This document shows, piece by piece, positions 16,848 to 26,363 of a stretch of 64,000 nucleotides of DNA. The stretch lies in the NCBI GenBank assembly GCA_965221205.1, contig OZ244870.1:2418001-2482000 (forward strand), read 5' to 3'. The translations under genes were made by a program, and so were the position numbers. How positions within the stretch are numbered: the first letter of the stretch is position 1; the number at the start of each line of letters is the position of its first letter. Below the pieces are notes generated by a model, which saw nothing but the letters and a program-made list of their open reading frames with translations, was not told the DNA's origin and searched no databases. The DNA is from CBDFMG01 sp965221205 [NCBI: bacterium] (GTDB lineage Bacteria > SM23-31).

Positions 16848-19810
16848 AAGATATGACACCGCAGACCTACAAAGAGCAGGATTTTGAAGAGCATATTGAA
16901 AATCATCTGTTGAACTCGGGCTATTGTAAGCAGGAATCTGAGAGTTATGATAAGGGTTTGTGTTTAATCCGTGAAGAACTTCTTCAGTTTATCACGGCAA
17001 CACAGCCAAAAGAATATAAAAAACTCGAAAAACAGTATGGCTCATCTCTATCTGAGAAATTCTGCCGCAATATAGCGAAAGAGATTGAGAAAAAAGGCAC
17101 GCTTCATGTTCTTCGTAACGTGTACAAAGACAGAGGCACAAAATTCAGTTTAGCTTATTTTAAGCCGTCCAGCGGTATGAATTCTGAGCATTTGAGACTC
17201 TATAAGCAAAACAGATTTTCGGTTGTCAGACAGCTTAAATACAGCAACAGGAATGAAAACGCATTAGATATTACAATAGTTCTCAATGGGCTGCCAATAA
17301 TAACCGCGGAACTGAAAAACTCTTTGACGGGACAATTTGTTGAGAACGCAATAAAGCAGTATCAATATGATCGAGACCCGAAAGAATCACTGTTTCAGTT
17401 TAAACGATGTATTGTACACTTTGCTGTCGGGAACGAAAAAGTATATATGACCACAAGGCTGCAGGGCAGTGGAACAAGGTTTTTACCGTTTAATATCGAC
17501 ACGGAGAATCCAATAAATCCGAACGGACATGCAAGTGCATATCTCTGGGAAGATATACTACAGCCCAATACATTGCTCAATCTAATAAAGAACTATCTGC
17601 ATATTCAGAAGAATACGGAGAAATATTACGACACGCACAAGGGGCTTGTTGGGAGAAAATATGACACCTTCATATTTCCCCGGTTTCATCAGCTTGATTC
17701 AGTGCGAAGGATGCTCGATTCTGTTAAGAATGACGGGGTTGGTAATAGATACCTGATCCAGCATTCCGCTGGTTCAGGCAAGTCAAACTCAATTGCCTGG
17801 CTCGCACATCAATTAGCGAGCTTTTACCGGCATGAGAAAGACAAAAAGCGCCTTTTTGATTCAATCATTGTCGTTACTGATAGAAAAGTGCTTGATAAGC
17901 AGCTACAAAACACTATTAAGCAGTTCGAACAGACCGCAGGAGTTGTCAAGCCGATTGATATAAATTCTGCTCAGTTGAAAGGTGCATTAGAGACAGGAAA
18001 AGATATTATCATATCGACCTTGCAGAAATTCCCCGTCATTTCTGCGGGCATGACCGAACTAAAGGGGAAAAATTTTGCGGTAATAATTGATGAAGCTCAT
18101 TCGAGTCAGTCAGGTGAATCGGCTGCACATTTGCATAGAACACTCAGTGTAAAGCTGGAAGATGCAGAGGAAGCAGACGGCGTAGCTATTGACATTGAAG
18201 ATAAAGTCGTAGAAGAAATCAGAGCGCGCGGATTACAACCTCATATTTCATATTTTGCCTTTACAGCAACGCCAAAAAATAAAACGCTTGAATTGTTTGG
18301 CAGAAAAAATGCTGAAAACAAGTTTGAAGCTTTTCATACCTATTCTATGCGACAAGCGATTGAAGAACGGTTTATTCTTGATGTACTTGAAAAATATACT
18401 ACGTTCAAGCGGTTTTTTAAGCTCGCGAAAAAGATCAACGATGATAAGGAATATGAGAAGAAGAAAGCAATTCGTCTCTTAACCTCATACGTTGATTTAC
18501 AGCCACACGCAATTGAGATGAAAACGCAGATTATGTTAGACCATTTTCTCGAGAAATCTGCCACTACAATACAGGGACGCGGTAGAGCTATGGTTGTGAC
18601 GCGGTCACGGCTTCACGCGGTAAGATTTTATCACGTGTTTAAAAAAGTGATGATTGAAAAGCGCCTGCCATTCAAACCGCTTGTCGCATTTTCCGGTACG
18701 GTAAGAGACCCTGATTCTTTTGAAGAATGTACTGAAACTGGCCTGAATGCCCTACCTCCGAGAGTAAGTATTCCCGATGCATTTAAAACGCCGGAGTTCC
18801 GTATTCTCATCGTTGCAAACAAATTTCAGACAGGTTTCGATGAACCGTTCCTGCACACGATGTATGTTGATAAGAAGCTTGGTGGTGTGAATGCCGTTCA
18901 GGCGCTAAGCAGGTTGAACAGAACAATTAAAGGGAAAGATGATACACTGGTATTAGATTTTGTTAATGAAGCCGCAGAAATACAGCAGGCGTTTCAACCG
19001 TATTATCAGACAACATTCCTTGAAGAAGAAACCGACCAGAATAAACTGTACAGCCTGCAATATGACCTTGAACAATTCGAAGTATATACAGAAGATGATG
19101 TGAAAGAATTTGCGCATATTTTCTTCAATCCAAACGAGCAGCAGGAGAAACTTCAGCCGATTTTAGATAAGGTTGTGATACGGTGGAAATATAAGAACGA
19201 AGATGAACGAGAGGATTTCAGGTCATCATTGCAGAGTTATGTACGACTTTATGGATTCCTGTCTCAGCTTGTTACTTTTGAAGACGTGGACCTTGAAAAA
19301 TTATATGTTTTTGCAAAGAATCTGAATCGAAAGCTTCCGAAGCGTAAAAATCGCCTTCCCTATGAGATTCGAGACGCCGTTGACTTAGATTCCTTCAGAA
19401 TACAGAGAACGTTCAAAGGCAATCTTGAACTCGAAAACGAAGATGCAGATGTCCCGGGGATTCACAGCGAAACCGGGGGAGGAGTATCTGAGGAAGAGAA
19501 AGACCTGCTTTCAAACATCGTTAGAACGCTCAATGATGTTTACGGGTTAAATCTCACAGATGAAGATAAAGTCGATATGAAGACTATAAAGCAAAAGCTT
19601 GAAGAGAATGAAGAGCTTCGTGCCGTAATGACCGCGAATAACACGCGTGAAAACATGAAATATAAGTTCAATCGAGAAGTCGATAATCTGCTGTTACGTT
19701 TCGCGCATTCCAAGCTTGACCTGTACAAGAAGCTGTCCGAACCGAAAGTAAATGCGCTCTTCAAGCGGCAATGGTTCGACGGCTTTTATCGACAAGTAAG
19801 TAAATTATAG
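16844..19810 (+). CDS. hsdR: Type I restriction enzyme endonuclease subunit HsdR
   Basis: 988 residues, full length for HsdR, the motor and nuclease subunit of type I restriction complexes. An N-terminal PD-(D/E)XK nuclease is visible as ALDITIVLNG with Asp near 142 and TAELKNS with Glu156 and Lys158. The helicase part has Walker A HSAGSGKS near 307-314, DEAH near 416-419, FTATP, and late motifs KFQTGFDEPF and QALSRLNRT. The C-terminus is a helical region for binding the methylase core. The gene is intact. Since HsdR acts only bound to HsdM2-HsdS and hsdM is truncated here, restriction by this locus alone should not occur. Confidence 0.95.
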   Translation: MKDMTPQTYKEQDFEEHIENHLLNSGYCKQESESYDKGLCLIREELLQFITATQPKEYKKLEKQYGSSLSEKFCRNIAKEIEKKGTLHVLRNVYKDRGTKFSLAYFKPSSGMNSEHLRLYKQNRFSVVRQLKYSNRNENALDITIVLNGLPIITAELKNSLTGQFVENAIKQYQYDRDPKESLFQFKRCIVHFAVGNEKVYMTTRLQGSGTRFLPFNIDTENPINPNGHASAYLWEDILQPNTLLNLIKNYLHIQKNTEKYYDTHKGLVGRKYDTFIFPRFHQLDSVRRMLDSVKNDGVGNRYLIQHSAGSGKSNSIAWLAHQLASFYRHEKDKKRLFDSIIVVTDRKVLDKQLQNTIKQFEQTAGVVKPIDINSAQLKGALETGKDIIISTLQKFPVISAGMTELKGKNFAVIIDEAHSSQSGESAAHLHRTLSVKLEDAEEADGVAIDIEDKVVEEIRARGLQPHISYFAFTATPKNKTLELFGRKNAENKFEAFHTYSMRQAIEERFILDVLEKYTTFKRFFKLAKKINDDKEYEKKKAIRLLTSYVDLQPHAIEMKTQIMLDHFLEKSATTIQGRGRAMVVTRSRLHAVRFYHVFKKVMIEKRLPFKPLVAFSGTVRDPDSFEECTETGLNALPPRVSIPDAFKTPEFRILIVANKFQTGFDEPFLHTMYVDKKLGGVNAVQALSRLNRTIKGKDDTLVLDFVNEAAEIQQAFQPYYQTTFLEEETDQNKLYSLQYDLEQFEVYTEDDVKEFAHIFFNPNEQQEKLQPILDKVVIRWKYKNEDEREDFRSSLQSYVRLYGFLSQLVTFEDVDLEKLYVFAKNLNRKLPKRKNRLPYEIRDAVDLDSFRIQRTFKGNLELENEDADVPGIHSETGGGVSEEEKDLLSNIVRTLNDVYGLNLTDEDKVDMKTIKQKLEENEELRAVMTANNTRENMKYKFNREVDNLLLRFAHSKLDLYKKLSEPKVNALFKRQWFDGFYRQVSKL

Positions 19811-19844
19811 TATTGAAATCTCAATAATTAAAGCATAGCTAAAC

Positions 19845-19973
19845 ATGAAAGAATTCTCTAAAGATCAGAAATTACTTCTTCAAACTGTCTTTAATCATTT
19901 TGCAAATAATATTCAATGGCCGAAGAGCGCAATATCAGAGATTCAGTTTCATTCAAAGGGCTTTGTTAGATGA
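19845..19973 (+). pseudogene. N-terminal gene fragment after hsdR
   Basis: A 42-codon frame beginning MKEFSKDQKLLLQTVFNHF and continuing with IQWPKSAI, ending at TGA. The pattern looks like the first helix of a longer bacterial protein with a 'QKxLLQTxFxxFxxxxxWP' beginning. Nothing matching continues downstream, so it is likely a truncated gene of the restriction island. Confidence 0.35.
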
Positions 19974-20007
19974 AACAGGCAATAAATAAGGATTAATCCA
20001 CGTGGAT

Positions 20008-20047
20008 TGGGAATAGAGGTGCAGAACTGGGAATAGAGGTGCAGAAC
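20008..20047. repeat. Perfect 20-base tandem duplication
   Basis: The unit TGGGAATAGAGGTGCAGAAC occurs twice head to tail with no spacer. It lies in the non-coding stretch between hsdR and the tRNA gene, and may be a replication-slippage scar or the trace of an excision. Confidence 0.9.
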
Positions 20048-20190
20048 AATAAAAGAACACATAAATGATGTCATGAATAGATTCTTCAGAAACAAATGAG
20101 GGAACGATGCATTGCCTATCTCATCTTAATTCTTCTATAATTATCATAAAGTTCCCTCCATAACCATTCGCAGCTTACAGGCAGCCAACC

Positions 20191-20235
20191 AAAACTGAAA
20201 AACCCGTAACTCCTTGATTTACTGAAAGTTACGGG
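20191..20235 (-). terminator. Intrinsic terminator of tRNA-Leu
   Basis: On the minus strand, a nine-base-pair stem (arms 20227-20235 and 20203-20211, CCCGTAACT/AGTTACGGG) with a 15-base loop is followed by five U and further U-rich sequence. It begins eight bases after the tRNA 3' end, so it probably ends the tRNA transcript. Confidence 0.85.
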
Positions 20236-20242
20236 GATATTG

Positions 20243-20326
20243 TGCCGAAGGGGGGACTCGAACCCCCACAGGATTGCTCCCACACGGCCCTGAACCGTGC
20301 GCGTCTACCAATTTCACCACTTCGGC
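20243..20326 (-). tRNA. tRNA-Leu (anticodon CAG)
   Basis: Read on the minus strand it folds into a class II cloverleaf: acceptor stem GCCGAAG/CTTCGGC with discriminator A, D arm with GGTAGACGC, anticodon stem CACGG/CCGTG enclosing TTCAGGG (anticodon CAG), a long variable arm and T arm GGGGGTTCGAGTCCCCC. The CCA end is only partly encoded. Length 84 bases is normal for leucine tRNA. It reads CUG codons. The 3' end faces the restriction island, the usual side for integration, although I see no integrase or duplicated tRNA end. Confidence 0.95.
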
Positions 20327-20349
20327 ATAGGCGGTATTTGAAGAAGTAA

Positions 20350-20378
20350 AATCTACTAAATATTCGTCACAATGTCAA
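20350..20378 (-). promoter_or_regulatory. Sigma-70-type promoter for tRNA-Leu
   Basis: Minus strand: TTGACA (20373-20378), 17-base spacer, TAGATT (20350-20355). The start would fall about 17 bases before the tRNA, which agrees with the placement. Confidence 0.75.
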
Positions 20379-20467
20379 GCGTCTGCCAGACAATATTTCC
20401 CGCTTTGGCTTGATTATGTCCGTTTTTTATAGTATCTTTTTCGCGTTAATTGCCGGAGCATGCGGAA

Positions 20468-20926
20468 ATGTCTGATGATGCCGTTCGTATTATAGCTACG
20501 AACAGAAAAGCGCGGTTTGAATACCATATACTTTCAAAAGTCGAAGCCGGTGTGGTTTTGATCGGTTCTGAGGTGAAATCTATCCGCAATGGAGGGATCA
20601 ACCTCAAAGATAGTTATGCAACCGTGCGTAACGGGGAGGTGATTCTTGTCGGGGTTCACATCAGCCACTATCCGCCTGCCAGTAAATATAATCATAAACC
20701 TGAACGTGACCGGAAACTCCTCTTAAATCGGAAAGAGATAAATAAACTGGAGTGGAAGGTAAGTGAGAAAGGTATTTCGCTTATTCCTCTTAGTGTCTAC
20801 ACAAAAAACGGCAGGATCAAGGTCGAACTGGCAACGGCAAAAGGGAAGAAATTATATGACAAGCGTGAAGCCATAGCGAAAAAAGACATGGACCGTGAAC
20901 AAGAGCGGGAATTGAAATACAAATAG
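20468..20926 (+). CDS. smpB: SsrA-binding protein SmpB
   Basis: About 152 residues, normal size for SmpB, which binds tmRNA and brings it to stalled ribosomes for trans-translation. Family hallmarks: TNRKARFEYHIL at the N-terminus, GSEVKSIRNGGINLKDSYA, and the basic tail KGKKLYDKREAIAKKDMDRE. ATG 20468 is chosen over the upstream TTG 20450 because GGAG sits ten bases before it and the family starts close to this point. It is followed by tyrS in the same direction. Confidence 0.95.
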   Translation: MSDDAVRIIATNRKARFEYHILSKVEAGVVLIGSEVKSIRNGGINLKDSYATVRNGEVILVGVHISHYPPASKYNHKPERDRKLLLNRKEINKLEWKVSEKGISLIPLSVYTKNGRIKVELATAKGKKLYDKREAIAKKDMDREQERELKYK

Positions 20927-20962
20927 TGAGCAATGTATTGTTTGAAATAGAGCGAGTATCGT

Positions 20963-22177
20963 ATGTTTTCTGATATAAATGAACAAATGGATGTTATAAA
21001 ACGGGGTGTTGAGGAGATTATTTCGGAAGATGAACTAGTTAAGAAATTAGAAAAAAGCAAAAAAACGAATAAGCCACTGATTGTAAAAGAAGGGTTTGAT
21101 CCTACTGCACCCGATCTGCATATCGGCCATATGGTTTCAATCAGGAAATTGAAGGATTTTCAAGTTCTTGGCCACACAGTTGTGTTTCTTATTGGTGATT
21201 TTACCGGAATGGTTGGGGACCCATCCGGCAAAAACGAAATGCGGAAAATGCTGACCCTTGAAGAAGTGGCGCAAAACGCCGAGACATACAAGGAACAGAT
21301 ATTTAAAGTTCTCGACCCAGTCAAGACAGAGATACGTTTCAACAGTGAGTGGTTAGGAAGGTTGACTATCTATGATTTTCTTGAGTTAACATCAAAACAG
21401 ACTGTTGCAAGGATGCTTGAGCGTGATGACTTCAAGGAACGCTTTAAGAATGAAGTTGATATCAGTATGCTCGAATTTTGCTATCCGCTACTCCAGGGAT
21501 ATGACTCGGTAGCTCTGAAAGCGGACGTTGAACTAGGGGGAACGGATCAGAAATTCAATCTCATTATGGCTCGTCTTATTCAAAAGCGGTTTGATCTGGA
21601 AAGCCAAGTCATTGTCACACTGCCACTTCTCGAGGGGATTCGCGGTGTTGAAAAGATGAGCAAAAGCCTCAATAATTATATTGGTATCAATGAAGAAGCA
21701 AATAATATTTTTGGCAAAGTCATGTCGATTCCGGATACTTTAATCAGTCGTTATTTTCTCCTTGCCACTCGGATATCCAGGGAAGAGCTCATTGTAATCG
21801 AAAAGCGGCTCAACGATCCCGTGGCCAATCCATCGACATTAAAACGCCAATTAGCCCGCGAAATTGTTGCTGAGTATTATTCAGATGATGAAGCAAGCGT
21901 AGCTGAACAGGAATTCGATAAAGTGTTCAAACAAAAAGAAGATCCGACCGATATAGAAGAGGTAACATTAACATTATCACAGCCAGTATGGATCGTTAAA
22001 TTGCTTTCTCATTCGGGATTAGTTTCAACAAATGCTGAAGGTAGAAGAATGGTAAAGCAGGGTGCGGTATCAATTAATGGAGAGCAGTATACAGATGAAA
22101 ACAGTGAATTAACGGTTGAAAATGGGACGATTCTCAAAGTCGGAAAAAGACGTTTCAAAAAAATCAGAATCCCATAA
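20963..22177 (+). CDS. tyrS: Tyrosyl-tRNA synthetase
   Basis: 404 residues. Class I synthetase charging tRNA-Tyr in the cytoplasm. The HIGH-type motif appears as [12 protein letters not shown] near residue 50 and KMSKS near 230; the C-terminus has an S4-like RNA-binding domain ([28 protein letters not shown]). The long form with '[12 protein letters not shown]' belongs to the TyrRS type 2 group (TyrZ-like) rather than the short E. coli type. It follows smpB by 36 bases and may share its transcript. Confidence 0.95.
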   Translation: MFSDINEQMDVIKRGVEEIISEDELVKKLEKSKKTNKPLIVKEGFDPTAPDLHIGHMVSIRKLKDFQVLGHTVVFLIGDFTGMVGDPSGKNEMRKMLTLEEVAQNAETYKEQIFKVLDPVKTEIRFNSEWLGRLTIYDFLELTSKQTVARMLERDDFKERFKNEVDISMLEFCYPLLQGYDSVALKADVELGGTDQKFNLIMARLIQKRFDLESQVIVTLPLLEGIRGVEKMSKSLNNYIGINEEANNIFGKVMSIPDTLISRYFLLATRISREELIVIEKRLNDPVANPSTLKRQLAREIVAEYYSDDEASVAEQEFDKVFKQKEDPTDIEEVTLTLSQPVWIVKLLSHSGLVSTNAEGRRMVKQGAVSINGEQYTDENSELTVENGTILKVGKRRFKKIRIP

Positions 22178-22640
22178 CGTAGATATCTCATGCTAAATGC
22201 TCCAAAATCAGTGTCAAGAGATTGGGAATGAGTCCCGATACGCTCAGCCATCAGTCGACAATTTGCTTACGATATTTTCCCTTCCGAATTTTAAAAAGTT
22301 ACCGATTATTTGAGCCTTGTAATACTTTCCTGTCCTGAACATTTAAAAACAAACGTTAGCGGTCAGCGTGTAGTTCCAACGGTTCGGCGCTGAGCAACTA
22401 TCACGACAAAAATGCTCCAGACACTCACCTCTAAAAACCGTAATATTGTACCAATGCTCATGCCGTGGAAACCGAAGCAACTCAAAGCACTGACTCAATT
22501 TTCACGAAAACAGACGCTCATGCTTGCCGGACGAGTCTATTCTGTTGTTGATGATGGCTGACCTTCCGGAAAGTTAGAAAAGAGAGAGCTATCGGTGTTA
22601 TCCAGACGATAAACAATACAGAACACCGCGTCTCCAGAAT
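22178..22640. other. Non-coding or decayed stretch after tyrS
   Basis: About 460 bases with no intact frame. Short translated pieces (for example MLQTLTSKNRNIVPMLMP on the plus strand around 22411) may be the upstream part of the decayed gene that follows, but I cannot assign them. No RNA gene or terminator is evident. Confidence 0.4.
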
Positions 22641-23325
22641 TTGAGTTACGCATTGAAAGATTTAGGGATGGTTGCGCTTATTCATGATGTAAGTATGATT
22701 GTGTACGAGCAGAAATTAAATAAACTTACAGGAATGGGCGGCCAAATGCTCGAACCTGCAGCAATTAAGAAAATATTTGATCAACATCCTTATATGGCTG
22801 TCGTTGAGGAGTTTGTCGAAAATTTTCATGAAATGGAATTTTCTGAAAGCGTGCTTTACGCAGGTGACAATAAGAGGTAGTTTTTCCCGGCGAACCGGGG
22901 GAAAACGATTTTTGTCTATCCCTTCTCAGATATTACACATTGCTGAGTTTTATGTTACTCTCCTGTCGCATGCAAAAAATAAAGGGATTAAAAAAATCCC
23001 CATAAAAAAGTAATTCAAAAAATGCTGCAAATAGCAGGTGATAGTATTAACAGCCAAATATTCGAGATATTTTTCAACTATCTTGAGCCAATCAGCTGCT
23101 AAGCCGGATAATCTGACAGTGAAGCTTTATTTCAGAGATACGACAAAAAATGACAATCATTCCGGTGCAATTGTAACCGTAAAAGATTTAAGCAATCAAA
23201 CACGTAAAATGATTCATGTTGTTAAAACACCGGATGGTGAAGAAATTTCGCCACGGCCTTCATTTGACCTTGTCTATGACAAACCTCACCTTTATATGAG
23301 ACTTAAAGATTGGAACGTAGAGTGA
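22641..23325 (+). pseudogene. Decayed HD-GYP-like phosphodiesterase gene
   Basis: Fragments in different frames line up with the C-terminal half of HD-GYP proteins, which hydrolyse cyclic di-GMP: LGMVALIHDVSMIVYE (His-Asp pair), IKKIFDQHPYMAV, then a destroyed GYP region near 22870-22910, DITHIAEFYVTLLSHAK where the second Asp helix lies, IPIKKVIQKMLQIAG, and a tail DLSNQTRKMIHVVKTPDGEE with DLVYDKPHLYMR. Stops and frameshifts occur near 22880, 22950 and 23010-23040. The catalytic centre is not intact. A second broken HD-GYP-like gene lies at 52874-54796. Confidence 0.5.
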
Positions 23326-23357
23326 TATGTTCCGCAAATGCACAAGGTATTACTTCA

Positions 23358-24116
23358 CTAACCGCATAAAACAGCGCCGCCATTTACATTGATCACCTCT
23401 CCCGTTATATGCCGGGCAAAATCTGATGCGAGGAAAAGAATCGGTCCGGCAATGTCCTCAGGTGATGGAATACGTTTTAAGGGGATACCATCTGAAATTT
23501 CCTTTTTGATCTTCGCATCTAAAAAAACGCTGGTATTAAGATCGGTATCGACCCAACCCGGAGCAACACTGTTAACAAGAATATTGTCCTGAGCAAGCTC
23601 TGCCGCGAGCGACTTAGTGAATGAGATGATAGCACCCTTTGTAGCTGCATAGTGGGAATGGAGAGCTTCACCACGTTGACCTGCTGTAGAAGACAGGTTA
23701 ATAATTCTACCGCCGCCCTGTTTCCGCATTACTCTAACACCAGCCTGGCAGAGAAGAAAAAAGCTTTTGAGATTGACATCCATCATCTTGTCCCATGTTT
23801 CTTCAGACATTTCTCCAATTGGGCCGTCGTTCCAGATACCATGATTATTCACCAGAATATCAATTTTGCCAAGTTTTTTCATTGTTGCATCAATAAACTT
23901 TTTCACATCCTCAGAATGGGAAAGATCGGCCTGAACTGTAACGCACATTCTATCCAGCTTTTCAACGTCTTGTTGTATTTTAGCTGCTGCTTCTTTATTT
24001 GTGTTAAAGTTGATTGCGACATCTGATCCTGCCTGAGCGAACAGAATAGCAGTAGCAGCGCCAATTCCACGGGAACCACCGGTTATAATCGTTACTTTGC
24101 CCTTTAAATTAATCAT
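23358..24116 (-). CDS. Short-chain dehydrogenase/reductase, FabG-like
   Basis: 252 residues. NAD(P)-dependent oxidoreductase with the TGGSRGIG cofactor loop at the N-terminus, NNHG, the catalytic Ser in INLSSTAG and the YxxxK pair in HYAATKGAI, and a C-terminal HITGEVINVNGG typical of FabG and related enzymes. The ATG at 24116 is favoured over 24143 because GAGG lies eight bases before it. It may reduce 3-oxoacyl-ACP or another ketone; it stands alone, away from fatty-acid genes, so a specific substrate cannot be named. It converges with the decayed HD-GYP gene. Confidence 0.88.
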   Translation of the reverse strand: MINLKGKVTIITGGSRGIGAATAILFAQAGSDVAINFNTNKEAAAKIQQDVEKLDRMCVTVQADLSHSEDVKKFIDATMKKLGKIDILVNNHGIWNDGPIGEMSEETWDKMMDVNLKSFFLLCQAGVRVMRKQGGGRIINLSSTAGQRGEALHSHYAATKGAIISFTKSLAAELAQDNILVNSVAPGWVDTDLNTSVFLDAKIKKEISDGIPLKRIPSPEDIAGPILFLASDFARHITGEVINVNGGAVLCG

Positions 24117-24337
24117 AAAGCCCCTCAAATAGGTTGCACACAAAAAATGTTAAAGGCAATTGTAATCATTTTTTAGGATATTTTCAATTGATTTTTCAAT
24201 TCTGTTCAATTCTGTTCATTGGTGATTTTTCTTGCTTTTATATGAGTGTTTCGCTATTTTTTTAATAAGTATTGTTACAAATATGCTCAACTTGCCCGAG
24301 AATAAAGTCTAAAATAAATCCTCAATTGTCTAATGAA

Positions 24338-25369
24338 ATGATTGAATTTCAACGCTTACCGGAGCTCTATAAAAGAATTCTGAAAATCCTTCTTCTTATA
24401 GGATTGCTCATAATTTTTGGTACGACCGGTTTTACGATAATTCAACCTGAGCACACACTTTTTGATGCATTTTATATGACGACCATAACACTTTCGACAG
24501 TTGGATACCAGGAAGTACTCCCTTTATCAACAGGAGCACGTGCGTTTACAATGGTTTTGATTGGAATCGGAATTGGCTGTCTCGGATACTGTGTCAGCTC
24601 GATAACGTCATTTATAGTAGAAGGTGAAATCAAAAATACATTCAGGAATCGAAAAATGGATAATACTATTAAAAAACTGAAAAATCATATCATTGTGTGC
24701 GGTCATGGCAGATTGGGAAACCATGCAGCAAAAGAAATACTCAATTGGAAGCAGCCATTTGTTGTCATTGAGAGCAACCGGGAAAATGCCGAATCACTCA
24801 AAAAAAGCGGTGAGATTTTCTGCATACACGGTAACGCAACAGAAGACGCGGTCCTGATTAAGGCGGGAATTCAGCACGCTAAAGGACTAATTGCTGCATT
24901 ATCGGAAGATGTCGACAACCTGTTTGTTGCGCTGTCAGCACGGCGTTTGAACAAGGATTTAACTATAATATCACGTGTTGAATACATGAGTTCGGAAGAA
25001 AAACTCATCACCGCCGGTGCCGATAAAGTCATGTCTCCTGCTCAAATTGCGGGGAGGAGGATGGCATCAATGCTTATAAATCCTGAAGTAACTGATTTTC
25101 CGGATGTGTTTGTCGATTCGTGGGATCTGAATCTATCGCTTCAGGAACTTCATGTCAGGAAAGGGTGCGAACTTGACGGTGTTCCGATCAAAAATTCAAA
25201 CCTGCCTCATGAAATCAATGTTATCGGTCTGAAAGACGAAAATGGAAAAATGGAAATTAATCCTGGCGGTGATTCTATTATCAATGCCAAAAAAACATTG
25301 ATCATTCTTGGTTCACGAGAGAAGATTGACCAGCTCCGTGCACATTCCGGTATTAAATCTTCAACGTGA
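24338..25369 (+). CDS. Potassium channel with TrkA-N (RCK) domains
   Basis: 343 residues. Two membrane helices flank a pore loop with the filter-like sequence TLSTVGYQEV, close to the TVGYGD of MthK-type channels but with Gln-Glu in place of Gly-Asp. After residue 110 comes a Rossmann domain (IIVCGHGRLGNHAAKEI) typical of RCK/TrkA-N regulatory domains binding NAD or Ca2+, followed by a TrkA-C-like end (LQELHVRKGCELDGVPIKNS). Probably a ligand-gated K+ channel of the inner membrane. Start ATG 24338 is chosen since the hydrophobic helix follows soon after; the ribosome site is weak. Confidence 0.88.
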   Translation: MIEFQRLPELYKRILKILLLIGLLIIFGTTGFTIIQPEHTLFDAFYMTTITLSTVGYQEVLPLSTGARAFTMVLIGIGIGCLGYCVSSITSFIVEGEIKNTFRNRKMDNTIKKLKNHIIVCGHGRLGNHAAKEILNWKQPFVVIESNRENAESLKKSGEIFCIHGNATEDAVLIKAGIQHAKGLIAALSEDVDNLFVALSARRLNKDLTIISRVEYMSSEEKLITAGADKVMSPAQIAGRRMASMLINPEVTDFPDVFVDSWDLNLSLQELHVRKGCELDGVPIKNSNLPHEINVIGLKDENGKMEINPGGDSIINAKKTLIILGSREKIDQLRAHSGIKSST

Positions 25370-25428
25370 TTGAGTCACACTATTTTAAATTTAATTACTG
25401 AAAATACCATTAACCGGCGTGTATTATC

Positions 25429-26280
25429 ATGAATATAAGACTCCAATATGCAGAAAATTTTTATCCTGGAAAGCTGCAGAACCAGATTGAGGGCTTTATT
25501 TCTGAATTTGAACAACCGGATGATTTAACTTCACCAGTGGCCGGTGTAGTTCCGCATGCAGGATGGATGTTTTCGGGGAAAATTGCTGCTCAAGTTTTTG
25601 CAGTTTTTAAGCAATGCAGCAAGCCTGATACCTTCATATTGTTCGGTACGGTTCACAATATACGTCAGGTTCCGAAGTCTGCTGTTTACGGTGAGGGGTG
25701 TTGGAAAACACCTTTTGGAAACATTGATATTGACGAGGATATAGCAGAATACATTATGGAAAGTATTCCTGAACTCATCGTGAACAATATAGACGCACAT
25801 AATGGAGAACACTCTCTTGAAGTGCAAATTCCGTTTATAAAGTATTTGTTTCCAGGTTCAAAGATAGTTCCTATTGCTGTTCGTCCCGAAATGAATGCTG
25901 TAGAAATAGGAAATAAAATATCTTCTATTGTGCAGAATAGTCAGGGGTCTATCAAGGTCGTTGGAACCACCGATTTAACCCATTACGGACATAATTACGG
26001 ATTTGCACCCGCAGGTCAAGGAGATAAAGCGCTTGACTGGATGAACGAAAATGACAAATCGATTATAAATCTCGCTCTGTCGATGAATGCGGATGAAATT
26101 GTTGAAGAAGCTCAAACGAATCACAATGCTTGTGGATCAGGAGCGTTGGCTGCTACTGTTTCTTTTGCACGCTCAATCGGAGTCCAACGTGGCAGACTCC
26201 TCGACTATGCTACAAGTTATGATGTTATACCGGATCCAGAGTTTACAATGGGAGTAGGATATGCCGGAATTGTATTCTGA
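25429..26280 (+). CDS. MEMO1-family protein (AmmeMemoRadiSam system protein B)
   Basis: 283 residues with the signature of the MEMO/AmmeMemoRadiSam B family: GVVPHAGWMFSGKIAAQVF, the DAHNGEHSLEVQIPFIKY segment, GTTDLTHYGHNYG and NACGSGALAATVSFA. Residues that bind metal in human MEMO1 have equivalents here (His in PHAGW, His in GEHS). The family usually occurs with an AMMECR1 protein and a radical SAM enzyme in a system of unknown chemistry; neither is near this gene. It follows the K+ channel in the same direction. Confidence 0.88.
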   Translation: MNIRLQYAENFYPGKLQNQIEGFISEFEQPDDLTSPVAGVVPHAGWMFSGKIAAQVFAVFKQCSKPDTFILFGTVHNIRQVPKSAVYGEGCWKTPFGNIDIDEDIAEYIMESIPELIVNNIDAHNGEHSLEVQIPFIKYLFPGSKIVPIAVRPEMNAVEIGNKISSIVQNSQGSIKVVGTTDLTHYGHNYGFAPAGQGDKALDWMNENDKSIINLALSMNADEIVEEAQTNHNACGSGALAATVSFARSIGVQRGRLLDYATSYDVIPDPEFTMGVGYAGIVF

Positions 26281-26363
26281 TGAGATTTGTCAAGATCGCA
26301 ACCAAAGCAGTCAGGCAAAGCAGAAATGTTATTTTTTAATTGCCAAAGTGACGATAATTAGAG

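Noticed and set aside
20243-20326. tRNA-Leu as a proven integration site
   Set aside because: No integrase and no second copy of the tRNA 3' end were found; kept only as a finding.
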